A stretch of DNA of 7,737 bases, taken from Actinomycetota bacterium (GTDB lineage Bacteria; Actinomycetota; Thermoleophilia; Gaiellales; Gaiellaceae). The notes beneath the pieces were generated by a model that saw nothing but the letters and a program-made list of their open reading frames with translations, searched no databases and had not been told where the DNA came from. The DNA lies in the NCBI GenBank assembly GCA_005883235.1, contig VAYE01000123.1:1-7737 (forward strand), read 5' to 3'. Positions 1 to 6,688 of the stretch are shown one piece after another. Made by a program: the position numbers and the translations under genes. How positions within the stretch are numbered: position 1 is the first letter of the stretch; every line of letters starts with the position of its first letter.

Positions 1-118
1 GCAGGTGATGAAGGACATCGACCGCGACCACTTCATGACGCCGGCCGAGGCGCGCGACTACGGCCTGATCGACGAGATCGTGTCGCCTCGGGCGCTGGCC
101 GTCGCCGCGACCGGGTAG
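1..118 (+). CDS. clpP: ATP-dependent Clp protease proteolytic subunit, C-terminal end (partial)
   Basis: Only the last 38 codons are visible, read in frame from base 2 to the TAG at 116-118; the start lies outside the window. The fragment contains DIDRDHFMTPAEARDYGLID, which matches the conserved C-terminal part of ClpP. By comparison with E. coli ClpP, the Asp encoded at 26-28 (in DRDHF) falls at the catalytic-triad aspartate, and EARDYGLID is the usual final helix-turn region. ClpP forms a double-ring cytoplasmic serine peptidase that works with ClpX or ClpC unfoldases. Actinobacteria often carry two or more clpP copies, and this fragment cannot say which one it is. No clpX follows; the next gene is an unrelated membrane protein nine bases downstream. 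The family assignment is secure and paralogue status is unknown. Confidence 0.9.
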   Translation, partial: QVMKDIDRDHFMTPAEARDYGLIDEIVSPRALAVAATG

Positions 119-121
119 AAC
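116..121 (+). promoter_or_regulatory. Possible weak -10 element for a leaderless transcript of the membrane protein gene
   Basis: TAGAAC lies exactly six bases upstream of the GTG at 128, the same spacing as two better -10 candidates in this window (1880 and 3761). It lacks the final T of the TANNNT consensus, overlaps the clpP stop codon, and has no recognisable -35 box. No Shine-Dalgarno sequence precedes the GTG. The call is tentative and rests on the shared spacing. Confidence 0.25.
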
Positions 122-127
122 CCATGC

Positions 128-1189
128 GTGGCCCGCCGCGCCTTCGACCGTTTCCGGGAGGTGCTCGCGGCGCTCGAGCGGCGGCCGGTCGCGGTCATCC
201 TCGGGGCGGCGGCGCTCGCCGTCGCGGCCGCGTTCGGGCTCGGCGACCTCGCCGGCTACGAGCGCGTCCGCCGCGAGCTCGGCCGGCTCGACCCGATCTG
301 GCTCGCGGCCTGCTTCGGCGGCGAGGTGGTCGCGTACCTCGGCTACATCCTGGCCGTCCGGGACACGGCTCGCGTGGACGGCGGGCCGGAGCTCGGCGCC
401 TCCGCGTCCACCCAGAGCGTCGTCGCGGGCTTCGGCGTCTTCGCCGCGACGCGGACGAGCGGCGGCTTCGCCGTCGACTACTGGATCCTGCGCCGCGCGG
501 GCGAGGACCGCGACGGCGCGATCGCGCGCGTGCTCGCCCTCTCGGCCCTCGAGTACGTCGTGCTCGCGCCCGCGGCGCTCGTCTCGGCGATCTTCCTGAC
601 GCTCAACGAGCGGATCTCCGACGCGCTCACCCTGCCGTGGCTCGCCGTCATCCCCGGCGCGCTCGTGGCCGTGTGGCTGACCTCGCCGCGCCGCGCGCGC
701 CGGTACTCCGACCCGGGCGACGGCGGCTCGATCCGCCGCGGCTTCGCCCACACCGTCGCAGGCCTCTCGATCCTGCGCTCGCTCCTCCTCTCGTCGCCGC
801 GCAAGCACGGCCTCGGCCTGCTCGGGGCGACGCTCTACTGGGTCGGCGACATCGCGTGCCTGTGGGCGGCGCTCCAGGTCTTCAGCGGCCACCGGATCAG
901 CCTGCCGGCGCTGATCCTCGGCTATGCGACCGGCTACGTGCTGACTCGTCGCTCGCTGCCGGCGGGCGGGGCCGGCGTGGTCGAGATCGCGCTCACCTTC
1001 GCGCTGCACTGGGTCGGAGCGCCGTTCGTGCCGGCGCTGCTCGGCGTCGTCACCTACCGGATCTTCAACTTCTGGCTGCCGATGGTGCCCGCGGTCGCCG
1101 TCCTGCCGACGATCGCCGAGCTGCGGTCGGAGTTCGCCGAGGCCGAGCAGGACATCGACCGCGACCGCGGCGTCCAGCAGCGGGCCTGA
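128..1189 (+). CDS. Lysylphosphatidylglycerol synthase TM-region (UPF0104) family integral membrane protein
   Basis: The 353-residue protein is strongly hydrophobic. Helices are likely near residues 19-40, 57-78, 133-157, 165-183, 226-250, 258-275 and 284-340. The family signature is the segment around residues 277-286 (LPAGGAGVVE), resembling the conserved Pro-Gly...Val-Val-Glu loop of the membrane half of MprF, together with an earlier TRTSGGFAVDY segment. MprF-type proteins move aminoacylated phosphatidylglycerol across the membrane. This protein lacks the cytoplasmic aminoacyltransferase domain, so it would be a stand-alone transporter- or flippase-like member with unknown substrate. I chose the GTG at 128 because it opens the frame that carries the motif. 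The nearby ATG at 124 is in another frame, the one used later by the phosphoesterase. The C-terminal tail is acidic and its stop overlaps the next start. The family is likely; the exact function is not determined. Confidence 0.75.
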   Translation: MARRAFDRFREVLAALERRPVAVILGAAALAVAAAFGLGDLAGYERVRRELGRLDPIWLAACFGGEVVAYLGYILAVRDTARVDGGPELGASASTQSVVAGFGVFAATRTSGGFAVDYWILRRAGEDRDGAIARVLALSALEYVVLAPAALVSAIFLTLNERISDALTLPWLAVIPGALVAVWLTSPRRARRYSDPGDGGSIRRGFAHTVAGLSILRSLLLSSPRKHGLGLLGATLYWVGDIACLWAALQVFSGHRISLPALILGYATGYVLTRRSLPAGGAGVVEIALTFALHWVGAPFVPALLGVVTYRIFNFWLPMVPAVAVLPTIAELRSEFAEAEQDIDRDRGVQQRA

Positions 1190-1887
1190 TGCTCGTCGGC
1201 GTCTTCTCCGACGTGCACGGAAACGGCGTCGGGCTCGACGCCGTCCTCGCCGAGCTGGCCGAGGCGCGCGTCGACCGGCTCGTCTGCCTCGGCGACCTCG
1301 TCGAGGGCGGGCCGCAGCCGGCGTACTGCCTTCGCCGCGTCCACGAGCTCGGCTGCCCGGTCGTGCTCGGGAACACCGACCACTGGCTCCTCCACCACCG
1401 CTTCGGCGCGGACGACGACCCACGCTCGCGGCTCGGCGCGTGGACGCTGGCGCAGCTCGACGACCACGACCGCGAGCTCGTCCGCGGCTTCGCGCCGACG
1501 CTCGAGCTCGACCTCGGCGGCGGCCGGCGCCTTCGGTGCGTGCACGGAACGCCCTCGTCGTTCCTGGAGAAGATCGACCCCGACGCGAGCGAGGCCGATC
1601 TGCGCGAGCTCCTCGGCGACGCGGCCGCGCTCGCCGCCGGCCACTCGCACGTCCAGTGGCAGCGGCGGATCGGCGACCGGGTCGTCTTCAACCCCGGCCG
1701 CGTGGGCGGGCCGCTCGGCGGCCGCAAGCTGGCGACCTTCCGGAGCGACTTCGACGGCACCGCCGACTACGCCGTGCTCACGGTCGAGGGCGACGAGCTC
1801 ACCGTGGAGCTTCGCCGCGTCGAATACCCGCTCGAGGAGCTCCGGCGCGGGCTCGAGGAGCTGACCCGGCTCGTGAACGTAAGCTGA
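1189..1887 (+). CDS. Calcineurin-like metallophosphoesterase, YfcE/MJ0936-type
   Basis: The 232-residue protein has the full metallophosphoesterase motif series: SDVHGN (Asp8, His10), GDLVEGG (Asp36), GNTD (residues 61-64), His119 in VHGTP and GHSH (His152, His154). These residues bind the two metal ions in the family, which hydrolyses phosphodiesters or phosphomonoesters in the cytoplasm. The length fits the small YfcE/MJ0936 group, whose substrates vary. The usual GNHD box reads GNTD here, so the His that often assists catalysis is Thr, although another His follows at 65. FNPGRVGGP near the C-terminal third is also typical of the group. The start ATG overlaps the preceding TGA in TGATG, so translation is probably coupled. 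The ABC gene starts four bases after its stop. Enzyme class is confident; the natural substrate is unknown. Confidence 0.88.
   Translation: MLVGVFSDVHGNGVGLDAVLAELAEARVDRLVCLGDLVEGGPQPAYCLRRVHELGCPVVLGNTDHWLLHHRFGADDDPRSRLGAWTLAQLDDHDRELVRGFAPTLELDLGGGRRLRCVHGTPSSFLEKIDPDASEADLRELLGDAAALAAGHSHVQWQRRIGDRVVFNPGRVGGPLGGRKLATFRSDFDGTADYAVLTVEGDELTVELRRVEYPLEELRRGLEELTRLVNVS
1880..1885 (+). promoter_or_regulatory. Putative -10 element (TAAGCT), leaderless start of the ABC transporter gene
   Basis: TAAGCT fits the TANNNT -10 consensus. It ends exactly six bases before the ATG at 1892, which would place the transcription start on or next to the start codon. It lies in the last codons of the phosphoesterase gene. 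No Shine-Dalgarno sequence is present in the four-base gap or just upstream, consistent with a leaderless mRNA. No convincing -35 hexamer is found at 16-18 bases. The ABC gene may therefore be transcribed both from here and by read-through from upstream. Confidence 0.45.
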
Positions 1888-1891
1888 CCGC

Positions 1892-3754
1892 ATGGTCAAG
1901 CGCGTCGCCCGGCTCTTCAAGCCCTACCGCGGCCAGGTTGGTCTCGTCTTCGCCTCCATCCTCGTCACCGGCGCGCTCGGCGTCGCGCCGGCGTTCATCA
2001 CGAAGGCGATCATCAACCGCGCGCTGCTCCCGCACGACCTGCACCTGCTGTGGCGGCTTGTCGCGCTGATGATCGCGATCCCGCTCGTCTCCGGCGCGAT
2101 CGGCGTCGGGCAGACCTACCTGACGACTGTCGTCGGCCAGCGCGTGATGCAGGACCTGCGGAACCGCCTCTACGAGCACCTCCAGGCCATGTCCCTCCGC
2201 TTCTTCACCGGCGCGCGCACCGGCGACCTCCAGTCGCGCCTCCAGAACGACGTCGGCGGCGTGCAGAGCGTCGTCACGAACACGGCGTCGTCGGTGCTCT
2301 CGAACGTCGTCACCGTGCTCTCCACTGTCGTCGCGATGCTCCTCCTCTCGTGGCAGCTTACGGCGCTGTCCTTCGCGGTCGTGCCCGTCTTCGTCTACCT
2401 CACGTGGCGCGTCGGGCGGGCGCGGCGGCAGCTCTCCAAGGAGACGCAGGAGTCGCTCGCCGAGCTCTCGACGCTGACCGAGGAGACGCTCTCGGTCTCG
2501 GGCGTCCTGCTCGCGAAGACCTTCGACCGACAGCGCGACGCGATCGCCCGCTACCGCGAGGGGAACCGCCGGCTCGCGTGGCTCCAGGTGCGCCAGCAGA
2601 TGGTCGGCCGCTCGTTCTTCGCGCTCGTCCAGGTCTTCTTCTCGGCCTCGCCGGCGCTGATCTTCCTCGTCGCGGGCTACTCGCACCTCTCCCTCGGCAC
2701 GATCGTCGCGTTCACGACGCTCCAGACGCGCCTCCTCTTCCCGATCGGGAACATGCTCCAGACCTCGGTCGAGGTGCAGTCGTCGCTCGCGCTCTTCGAG
2801 CGGATCTTCGCCTACCTCGACCTGCCGCAGGACATCGTCGACGCGCCCGGCGCGCGCGAGCTGCCGAAGGATCGGGTTCGCGGCCGGGTGGAGCTCGACG
2901 AGGTCTACTTCCGCTACGAGGAGCCGGTCCGGCCGGCCGCCCTCGAGGCGCAGGCCGTCGAGGTCGACGGCGACGGTTCACGCCCGGTCGCTCCGCGCGA
3001 GTGGACGCTCGAGGACATCACCCTGGAGATCGAGCCCGGGCAGCTCGCCGCGATCGTCGGCCCGAGCGGCGCCGGGAAGACGACGATCTCCTACCTCGTG
3101 CCGCGGCTCTACGACGTCACTCGCGGCCACGTCCGGATCGACGGCATCGACGTGCGCGACATCAAGCTCGCGTCGCTCGCCGAGATCGTCGGGATGGTGA
3201 CGCAGGAGACGTACCTCTTCCACTCGTCGGTGCGCGAGAACCTCCTGTACGCGAAGCCCGACGCCAGCCAGGAGGAGATCGAGGCGGCGACCCGCGCGGC
3301 CGCGATCCACGAACGCATCACCGAGCTCTCCGAGGGTTACGACACGCTCGTCGGCGAGCGTGGCTACCGCATGTCGGGCGGCGAGAAGCAGCGGCTCGCC
3401 ATCGCGCGCGTGATCCTGAAGGACCCGCGCATCCTCATCCTCGACGAGGCCACGTCCGCACTGGACACGACGAGCGAGCGGCTCGTCCAGCACGCGCTCG
3501 AGCCGCTGATGGAGGAGAGGACGACGATCGCGATCGCGCACCGGCTCTCGACGATCCTCGCCGCGGACATGATCTTCGTCGTCGACCGCGGGCGCTTGCG
3601 CGAGCAGGGGACGCACGACGAGCTCCTCCGACAGGGCGGCCTGTACGCGGAGCTGTACGTGCAGCAGTTCCAGGGCGGCCTCGTCGAGGCCCGCTGCGAG
3701 GACGGCGTCGTCCTCGCGAGCGGCGAGGTCCTCACGACGGCCGGCGTCTCCTAG
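1892..3754 (+). CDS. ABC transporter, fused permease and ATP-binding protein (exporter half-transporter)
   Basis: The 620-residue protein has a type IV exporter membrane domain (about residues 15-310) followed by a nucleotide-binding domain. Visible motifs are the A-loop Tyr342 (YFRYEE), Walker A GPSGAGKTT (390-398, Lys396), Q-loop Gln438, signature MSGGEKQR (494-501), Walker B ILILDEA (514-520, Glu519), D-loop SALD and H-loop His550. All catalytic residues are present, so it should be active as a homo- or heterodimer. The signature reads MSGGE instead of LSGGQ. The stretch from Tyr342 to Trp371 is longer than usual and rich in Pro, Glu and Val, suggesting an insertion in the first strands of the ATPase domain. 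A roughly 25-residue tail follows the domain. Neighbours hint at lipid or envelope export, but substrates of such exporters cannot be read from sequence. Confidence 0.93.
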   Translation: MVKRVARLFKPYRGQVGLVFASILVTGALGVAPAFITKAIINRALLPHDLHLLWRLVALMIAIPLVSGAIGVGQTYLTTVVGQRVMQDLRNRLYEHLQAMSLRFFTGARTGDLQSRLQNDVGGVQSVVTNTASSVLSNVVTVLSTVVAMLLLSWQLTALSFAVVPVFVYLTWRVGRARRQLSKETQESLAELSTLTEETLSVSGVLLAKTFDRQRDAIARYREGNRRLAWLQVRQQMVGRSFFALVQVFFSASPALIFLVAGYSHLSLGTIVAFTTLQTRLLFPIGNMLQTSVEVQSSLALFERIFAYLDLPQDIVDAPGARELPKDRVRGRVELDEVYFRYEEPVRPAALEAQAVEVDGDGSRPVAPREWTLEDITLEIEPGQLAAIVGPSGAGKTTISYLVPRLYDVTRGHVRIDGIDVRDIKLASLAEIVGMVTQETYLFHSSVRENLLYAKPDASQEEIEAATRAAAIHERITELSEGYDTLVGERGYRMSGGEKQRLAIARVILKDPRILILDEATSALDTTSERLVQHALEPLMEERTTIAIAHRLSTILAADMIFVVDRGRLREQGTHDELLRQGGLYAELYVQQFQGGLVEARCEDGVVLASGEVLTTAGVS

Positions 3755-3760
3755 GCGTCC

Positions 3761-3766
3761 TATGCT
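3761..3766 (+). promoter_or_regulatory. Putative -10 element (TATGCT), leaderless start of the exported-protein gene
   Basis: TATGCT matches TANNNT and sits six bases before the GTG at 3773, in the 18-base gap after the ABC gene stop. There is no Shine-Dalgarno sequence ahead of the GTG. The ATG inside this hexamer (3762) opens only a four-codon frame, so it is not a gene start. No clear -35 box is seen at the expected distance. This probably starts the block that runs on to the dioxygenase gene. Confidence 0.5.
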
Positions 3767-3772
3767 CGACCC

Positions 3773-4726
3773 GTGAAGGTGGTTCTCGCCGCCTTGACCT
3801 TCCTCCTGGCAGGAGTGGGACCTGGCAGCGCGGGCCCGCTCCGCTCGGAGGGCGCCCCGCTGCCGTTGCTCGCGCCGGCGCCCGAGCTGAGCATCGACCG
3901 TGATCTGCCGCCGGCCGTTCGCGGGCGCCTGGAACGGGAGCTGCGCGAGCTCACACGCCGGGCGAGGGCGGCCGCCCGGATCCAGCCGACGATTGCGCGT
4001 GGGTGCGAACGATCCGGCATCGCCGGCGCTCCGAACGGAGTCGGTCCGCCGGCGCCGCAGGTCGTTCGCCCGAAGGTGCTCGGACACCACGTCGAGGTCG
4101 TCTTCGGCTTCCGGCGGCTGCCGCAATCGCCCGCCTGCCGCCCGTGGCAGCTGACGGTGGTGACCTACAGCGGGCGGAAGGCCAGCTCGTCGTTCAAGAA
4201 CTGGGTCGAGCGGTACTGGATCCGCGGGCCGCGCGGACGCGTCGTCGTCGACCTTCCGTGGGGCGGACGGGCGCCGTACCGGATCATCGTCGCCTCCGAG
4301 ACGATCACCGGGCTCCGAGGGCGCGAGGTCGACCGGGCGCTCACCTGCCCGCGGGCCGGCTGTCTGCCCGGCTACCGCCCGGGGCTGCACACGTTCCCGA
4401 TGCCGCAGCCGGTGCTCCCGATCCACGCGCTCGACCGCCCCTCGCTCGAGGCGACGCTTCGCTACGCGCTCGCGGACGAGCTGACGCCGCCGGTGCTCCG
4501 GGCGGTGCCGCGCTCCTCGCGCTGCCCGTCGCTCACCACCTGCCTGGTGACGTACGTGGACCCGGCATTTCCGGCTTCGCCGTATCGCGTCAGGTACCGC
4601 ATCGCCGGCGAGCAGATAGCCGGTTGCTGGATGGGGTTGCGGCAAGGCGTCGTGGACCCGTTGCCGTTCTCCGATGCGGCCACGGGCCGCCTCGAGCTCG
4701 CCGCCTGCGCTTCGTGGGTGCACTGA
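3773..4726 (+). CDS. Exported cysteine-rich protein of unknown function
   Basis: I do not recognise the family. The 317-residue product starts with a short n-region (MKVV), a hydrophobic stretch (about residues 4-16) and a small-residue site near GSA at 18-20, which together resemble a Sec signal peptide. The mature part has eight Cys (78, 122, 192, 197, 251, 257, 285, 312). An even number in an exported protein suggests disulfides. Residues 45-72 are Arg/Glu-rich and probably helical. Two segments loosely resemble each other, around 122-132 and 251-261, each with a Cys followed by a beta-type LTVVTY or CLVTYV run, perhaps a weak internal duplication. The GTG start is chosen because it gives the signal peptide and sits six bases after a good -10 element. 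The next gene begins eight bases after the stop. Confidence 0.7.
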   Translation: MKVVLAALTFLLAGVGPGSAGPLRSEGAPLPLLAPAPELSIDRDLPPAVRGRLERELRELTRRARAAARIQPTIARGCERSGIAGAPNGVGPPAPQVVRPKVLGHHVEVVFGFRRLPQSPACRPWQLTVVTYSGRKASSSFKNWVERYWIRGPRGRVVVDLPWGGRAPYRIIVASETITGLRGREVDRALTCPRAGCLPGYRPGLHTFPMPQPVLPIHALDRPSLEATLRYALADELTPPVLRAVPRSSRCPSLTTCLVTYVDPAFPASPYRVRYRIAGEQIAGCWMGLRQGVVDPLPFSDAATGRLELAACASWVH

Positions 4727-4734
4727 GCCGGCCG

Positions 4735-5340
4735 GTGACCGCGCGGTTCTGCGACGAGACGGGATGGGGCTTCGGCTGGATCCAAGACGAGCGGCTCGCG
4801 CGCTGTTCGCACGCGCTCCGCGCAGAGGGCCGGGTCTGGATCTTCGACCCGGTGGACTCGCCTGGAGTGGAGGAGCGGATTCGTGGGCTCGGCGAGCCGG
4901 CCGGAGTGATCCAGCTCCTCGACCGGCACGGGCGCGACTCGGCTGCGGTCGCCGCGCGGCTCGGCGTCCCGCGGCACCAGACGCCGTTCGACGGCGTTCC
5001 GGGCGCGCCGTTCGACCCGATACCCATCGTCCGGCACCGCTTCTGGCGCGAGGTGGCACTGTGGTGGCCGGAAGAGCAGGTGCTCCTCTGCGGCGACGCG
5101 CTCGGGACCATCGCCTACTTCGTCGCCGCCGACGAGCGGCTCGGCGTGCATCCACTCCTGCGGCTCGTGCCGCCGCGCGCGCTCTCGCGCTTCGCGCCTC
5201 GCCACGTCCTCTGCGGACACGGCAAGGGCGTCCACGGCGACGAGGCCGCGCCCGCGCTCGAGGAGGCGCTCGCGACAGCCCGGCGCCGCTTGCCCGCCGT
5301 CTGGCGCTACGGTTGGCCGCAAGCGAAAGGAGATAGATGA
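4735..5340 (+). CDS. Putative metallo-beta-lactamase-fold protein with a degenerate metal site
   Basis: The 201-residue product resembles the late part of a metallo-beta-lactamase-fold hydrolase. A segment LLDRHGRDSAAVAARLGVP (61-79) sits where the HxHxDH motif and following helix normally lie. VALWWPEEQVLLCGDAL (107-123) matches the strand pair ending in the conserved Asp (Asp121). HVLCGHGKG (157-165) matches the last motif, with His162 as the usual final ligand. However, HxHxDH is replaced by DRHGRD, and the position of the middle His appears to be Arg102, so only part of the metal site remains. It may be inactive, bind one metal, or have another role. GTG at 4735 is preferred because it follows the previous stop; GTG at 4714 is an alternative overlapping the upstream gene by 13 bases. 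The stop overlaps the next start as ATGA. The fold call is by motif spacing only. Confidence 0.6.
   Translation: MTARFCDETGWGFGWIQDERLARCSHALRAEGRVWIFDPVDSPGVEERIRGLGEPAGVIQLLDRHGRDSAAVAARLGVPRHQTPFDGVPGAPFDPIPIVRHRFWREVALWWPEEQVLLCGDALGTIAYFVAADERLGVHPLLRLVPPRALSRFAPRHVLCGHGKGVHGDEAAPALEEALATARRRLPAVWRYGWPQAKGDR
5326..5332 (+). promoter_or_regulatory. Strong Shine-Dalgarno site for the dioxygenase gene
   Basis: AAAGGAG lies four bases before the ATG at 5337, inside the end of the upstream gene. It is the only clear strong ribosome-binding site in the window. It settles the dioxygenase start and indicates a transcript with a leader, in contrast to the leaderless candidates at 1892 and 3773. 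Confidence 0.8.
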
Positions 5341-6269
5341 AGCTCGAGGGGATCCACCACATCACGCTGATCACGGGCGACGCGCCGCGGAACGTCGACT
5401 TCTACACGCGTGTCCTCGGCCTGCGACTCGTCAAGAAGACCGTCAACCAGGACGACCCGACCGTCTACCACCTCTTCTACGCGGACGAGAAGGGAAGCGC
5501 AGGCGCGGACATCACGTTCTTCGAGTATCCGAACGCACGGCGCGGGCGGGCAGGCGCGGGGATGGTGCACCGCATCACGTGGCGCATCGGCTCGACCGAG
5601 GCGCTCGACTTCTGGGACGAGCGGCTGCGCGCGGAAGGTGTCGCCGTCCTCGAGCGGGACGGCGACCGGCTGCGCTTCGAGGACCGGGAGGGGATGGGAC
5701 TCGAGCTGGCGGTGGTCGAGACGGACGACGAGCCGCTCGTTGCGGAGCACCCCGAGATCCCGTCCGAGCTCGCGCTCCAGGGCTTCGACAGCGTGCGCGC
5801 CTACGCGCGCTCGCCCGAGGGGAGCCGCACGTTCCTCGAGGACGGGCTGAGCTTCGAACCGAGCGGCGGGAACGAGTGGGAGGCGCGCGGCGAGCAGCGG
5901 GGTGGCCGCTACCTCTACGACCCGGCGCCGGCCGAGAGCGGGCTCGGGGGCGCAGGCACCGTCCACCACGTCGCCTGGGCCTCGCCGATGGACGACCACG
6001 AGGCATGGCGGGCGAGGGCGCTGGAGGCGGGCGCGACGCCGACGCCCGTCATCGACCGCTTCTACTTCCGCTCGATCTACTTCCGCGAGCCGAGCGGCGT
6101 CCTCTTCGAGATCGCCACACTCGGCCCCGGCTTCGCGACCGACGAACCGGCCGAGCATCTCGGCGAGCGCCTCTCGCTCCCGCCCGCTTTCGAGCACCTG
6201 CGCGAGCGCCTCGAGCCGGTGCTCACCCCGCTCCCGAACCCGCGCGAGGCCTGGACCCGGCGCTACTAG
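5337..6269 (+). CDS. VOC-family ring-cleaving dioxygenase (hydroquinone/catechol type)
   Basis: The 310-residue protein has two vicinal-oxygen-chelate domains. The N-terminal part (GIHHITLITGDAPRNVDFYT, then VLGLRLVKKTVNQDDPTVYH) and the FFEYP and GMVHRI segments are typical of the MhqA/MhqO/LinE/PcpA group. Those are cytoplasmic, Fe(II)-dependent enzymes that open hydroquinone-type rings. Likely iron ligands are His8, His211 (VHHVAW) and Glu258 (LFEIAT), in the expected His-His-Glu order. Length is normal for the family. The start is fixed by a strong Shine-Dalgarno site and the ATGA overlap with the lactamase-like gene, so the two are probably translated together. No regulator of the MarR type usual for mhq genes is nearby. 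A role in removing quinones or aromatic compounds is inferred from the family; the exact substrate is open. Confidence 0.9.
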   Translation: MKLEGIHHITLITGDAPRNVDFYTRVLGLRLVKKTVNQDDPTVYHLFYADEKGSAGADITFFEYPNARRGRAGAGMVHRITWRIGSTEALDFWDERLRAEGVAVLERDGDRLRFEDREGMGLELAVVETDDEPLVAEHPEIPSELALQGFDSVRAYARSPEGSRTFLEDGLSFEPSGGNEWEARGEQRGGRYLYDPAPAESGLGGAGTVHHVAWASPMDDHEAWRARALEAGATPTPVIDRFYFRSIYFREPSGVLFEIATLGPGFATDEPAEHLGERLSLPPAFEHLRERLEPVLTPLPNPREAWTRRY

Positions 6270-6298
6270 CCCAACCAGCGTCAAATCCGAAGGAAAGC

Positions 6299-6688
6299 TC
6301 ATTCGCTGTCTCTCGCCGACGCGACGAGCTTCGGCGGAGCCACCTCGGCCCAGGCGTCTTCACAGATCCCGGCGAGCTCGTTCCAGTCGAGGCCGCGGTC
6401 GAGCCGCACGCCGAGCCACCCGCGGTGGCCGACGTACGGCGGGACGAAGAACCGCTCCGGGTCGGCCTCGACGAGCATGCGCTGCATCCCGTCGGGAGCG
6501 GCGCACCAGATCGCGAAGCGCCCGTCGCCGTGGTGGTTCGTGAGCACCATCACGAATGCGCGCTTGCCGCGCACGAAGAACGTCGGCGCGCCGTGGCTCA
6601 GCCGCTCGCTCGTCTCCGGCAGCGCCAGGCAGATCCTCCGCATCCGATTCAGCGTCCGGTCGCGCTCGGCCGATGAGACCACGAGCAT
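6299..6688 (-). CDS. MmcQ/YjbR (DUF419) family protein
   Basis: The 129-residue product matches the MmcQ/YjbR family. It has ICLALPETSERLSHGAPTFF near the start, then GK.AFV, NHHGDGR, a tryptophan-containing IWCAAP strand, FFVPPYVGHRGWLGVRLD and DWNEL near the end. The family has a CyaY-like fold and is often annotated as DNA-binding, but its biochemical role is unproven. Length is normal. The start is uncertain: I use the ATG at 6688, but the GTG two codons later (6682) and the ATG at 6643 are also possible. A further upstream extension to 6772 would lie antisense to the neighbouring signal peptide and looks like noise. It is convergent with the dioxygenase gene across a 29-base gap, and its ATG overlaps the ATG of the divergent exported-protein gene. 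Confidence 0.85.
   Translation of the reverse strand: MLVVSSAERDRTLNRMRRICLALPETSERLSHGAPTFFVRGKRAFVMVLTNHHGDGRFAIWCAAPDGMQRMLVEADPERFFVPPYVGHRGWLGVRLDRGLDWNELAGICEDAWAEVAPPKLVASARDSE

Noticed and set aside
124..1188. N-terminal extension of the phosphoesterase frame back to the ATG at 124
   Set aside because: The translated part is Arg/Pro-rich nonsense antagonistic to the membrane-protein frame, while the phosphoesterase fold starts cleanly at the ATG at 1189.
2978..5374. A 798-codon open frame on the minus strand spanning parts of four plus-strand genes
   Set aside because: It is antisense to the ABC, exported-protein, lactamase-like and dioxygenase genes, has low-complexity Arg/Ala/Pro-rich composition, and shows no motif. 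Such frames are common in GC-rich DNA.
6270..6298. Possible bidirectional terminator between the convergent dioxygenase and YjbR-like genes
   Set aside because: The 29-base gap has no stem of useful length and no T-run on either strand.
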